A stretch of DNA of 14,864 nucleotides. It comes from G039029935 sp039029935. Lineage in GTDB: Bacteria; Chloroflexota; Anaerolineae; Caldilineales; Caldilineaceae. Shown piece by piece: positions 13,542 through 14,864 of the stretch (within the stretch, counting starts at the first letter, position 1; each line of letters opens with the position of its first letter). Location: positions 1 through 14,864 of the forward strand of contig JBCCFC010000175.1 in NCBI GenBank assembly GCA_039029935.1, written 5' to 3'. A program made the position numbers and the translations under genes. The notes under the pieces are model-generated. The model made no database searches. It was not told where the DNA came from and saw only the letters and a list, made by a program, of their open reading frames with translations.

Positions 13542-14864
13542 ATGAAAACAACAATCAACGGTCAACCATTTGAATTTGAGCCACGCCACGATGAAACGGC
13601 GATTGACGTATTGCGGGATCGGGCGGGGCTGACAGGCACAAAGATGTCCTGCGGCGGTGGCATCTGTGGCGCGTGTACGGTGCGCGTCAATGACGTGCCA
13701 ACGTGCAGTTGCCTCATGCCTGCCACACAGATGGACGGTGCTGATATTCGCACCATCGAAGAACATGGACTCGATAATTTGCACCCTGTTCAGCACGCAT
13801 TTATGGCCCATGAAGGGTTGCAGTGCGGCTTCTGCACACCGGGCTTTATCAACGAAGGCATCGCCTTTTATGATCGCTGGCGAGCCGAACATGGTAAATC
13901 GGAGCCATCAAAGCATGAGGTTGCCCTGGCAATGGGTGGTCATCTCTGTCGCTGTGCCGCCTATGTTGGCATCTACGCCGCTATCCAAAAGGCATGTGTT
14001 GGCGAGTACGATGATGCGACTGACGCGCCCATCCACCGCGTTGATGCACCCGAAAAAGTGACAGGTGCAGCCAAATACACGGTCGATATCGTGTTTGACG
14101 GTCAGCTAGAGGGCAAGATTTTGCGTTCAAAATATCCTCATGCCATTGTTAAGTCAATTGATGCAAGCGCAGCAGAAGCACTCGAAGGGGTGGTTGCGGT
14201 TGTCGATTTGTTGAATGACAAGAAAAAGGTGCGTTGGGTAGGCCAGCCAGTTGCCGCAGTTGCAGCGGTTGACGAACAGACAGCCCTCCTCGCATTGCAG
14301 ATGATTCAGGTCGACTATGAAATATTACCAGCGGCTGTAGGAACAGAAGCCGCCGCAAAACTGGATGCCCCAACCGTCTGGGAAGAGGATGAGCGTGACC
14401 AAATTCCATCAGCAGCCGAAGAAATAGACTTTCCATATAGATGGGAAAATAATGTCGGTCACGTGCCCGCCGATATTGTCATCTCACCACGACGTGGTAG
14501 AGCGGTTCGCGCCCTAGAAAAAGTACGTAAAGAATCACCGGAGAGGCTTGCCGAGCAGGTTTATGTAAATCATCAGCAGGTGCATACGGCACTAGAGCCA
14601 CATGCAGCCGTTGCCAAATGGGATGGCACATCATTGCACGTTGTGGCCTCCTCACAAAGTGTCCATGCCGTGCGTAACGAGCTTGCCCATCACTTCGCAA
14701 TAGATATTGAAAAGATTACGGTTGAAGGCAAGTATATCGGCGGCGCGTTTGGGGCGAAGGGTGGACTCTATCGTGAAATTATCGCGGCGGTAACGCTGGC
14801 ACTTGCGGCAAAAGCACCCGTGCGCGTTGCCAACAGCCGTTTGGAAGAGCTGGCATATGCTGGA
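13542..14864 (+). CDS. Single-chain [2Fe-2S]/molybdopterin oxidoreductase (xanthine dehydrogenase/aldehyde oxidoreductase family), 3' end beyond window
   Basis: The frame is open from ATG 13542 to the window edge (441 codons). GGAG eight bases upstream and the 19-base gap to the SDR gene support the start. Residues 1-75 are a plant-type ferredoxin domain with Cys37, Cys42, Cys45 and Cys57 (CGGGICGACTV). Residues 80-150 form the second [2Fe-2S] helical domain, CGFC (95-98) and CRC (136-138). Residues about 160-290 match the a/b hammerhead domain (RVDAPEKVTGAAKYTVD, ILRSKYPHAIVKSID). The molybdopterin-binding domain begins with TALEPHAAVAKWDG and GGAFGAK at 400-406. There is no FAD domain between iron-sulphur and Mo parts, as in Desulfovibrio gigas aldehyde oxidoreductase and Se-dependent xanthine dehydrogenase. 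Such proteins are about 850-900 residues, so about half is missing here. The substrate is an aldehyde or N-heterocycle; which one is not decided. Confidence 0.9.
   Translation, partial: MKTTINGQPFEFEPRHDETAIDVLRDRAGLTGTKMSCGGGICGACTVRVNDVPTCSCLMPATQMDGADIRTIEEHGLDNLHPVQHAFMAHEGLQCGFCTPGFINEGIAFYDRWRAEHGKSEPSKHEVALAMGGHLCRCAAYVGIYAAIQKACVGEYDDATDAPIHRVDAPEKVTGAAKYTVDIVFDGQLEGKILRSKYPHAIVKSIDASAAEALEGVVAVVDLLNDKKKVRWVGQPVAAVAAVDEQTALLALQMIQVDYEILPAAVGTEAAAKLDAPTVWEEDERDQIPSAAEEIDFPYRWENNVGHVPADIVISPRRGRAVRALEKVRKESPERLAEQVYVNHQQVHTALEPHAAVAKWDGTSLHVVASSQSVHAVRNELAHHFAIDIEKITVEGKYIGGAFGAKGGLYREIIAAVTLALAAKAPVRVANSRLEELAYAG

Noticed and set aside
1..14864. CRISPR array, tRNA, rRNA or intact insertion sequence
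   Set aside because: No regularly spaced repeats with unique spacers, no cloverleaf pattern and no transposase were found by reading; the heptamer arrays have no spacers.

Overview
The window looks like a piece of a Chloroflexota genome (Anaerolineae, Caldilineae or Herpetosiphon-like; the class cannot be fixed from this sequence). The reasons are a BTAD/NB-ARC (AfsR-like) regulator with the VGRxxEL linker, two large secreted beta-helix proteins with CSLRGAI-type entry motifs, a linker of about 190 residues rich in Thr, Pro and Ser, and short C-terminal tails of the YMPLVLK / FLPFIGR type. I recall such tails from exported Chloroflexota proteins. This placement is inference; there is no rRNA or other marker gene.

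Positions 1-2590 (left part): a near-perfect inverted repeat (113-bp arms, 36-bp spacer) forms the left edge. It truncates a minus-strand BTAD/NB-ARC regulator just after its Walker A motif, which may be an assembly foldback or a real rearrangement. Upstream of the regulator on the same strand is an unrecognised 222-residue protein, flanked by arrays of a GGTAATC-like heptamer. A repeat-rich intergenic region of about 680 bp follows.

Positions 2591-9628 (centre): two large plus-strand genes for exported proteins. The first (780 aa) has an NHL-type propeller followed by a parallel beta-helix. The second (1381 aa) has a beta-helix, a DUF11-like domain, a choice-of-anchor-D-like domain, two Calx-beta-like domains, a Thr/Pro linker and a C-terminal beta-sandwich. 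Both end in a similar short aromatic-Pro-aliphatic-basic tail. Each carries a recent small tandem duplication at a processing-relevant place: the stop codon of the first and the signal peptidase site of the second.

Positions 9629-12336: minus-strand genes. In genome order these are a decayed LacI-family pseudogene, a conserved hypothetical protein with a PD-(D/E)XK-like residue pattern, a small multi-pass membrane protein and an AraC-family regulator. The last two form a likely operon.

Positions 12337-14864 (right part): divergent from the araC-type gene is an SDR oxidoreductase. Nineteen bases further on is a single-chain [2Fe-2S] plus molybdopterin oxidoreductase of the xanthine dehydrogenase/aldehyde oxidoreductase family, which runs off the right edge. 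The divergent layout suggests that the AraC protein controls this redox operon. No tRNA, rRNA, CRISPR array or intact transposase was seen.
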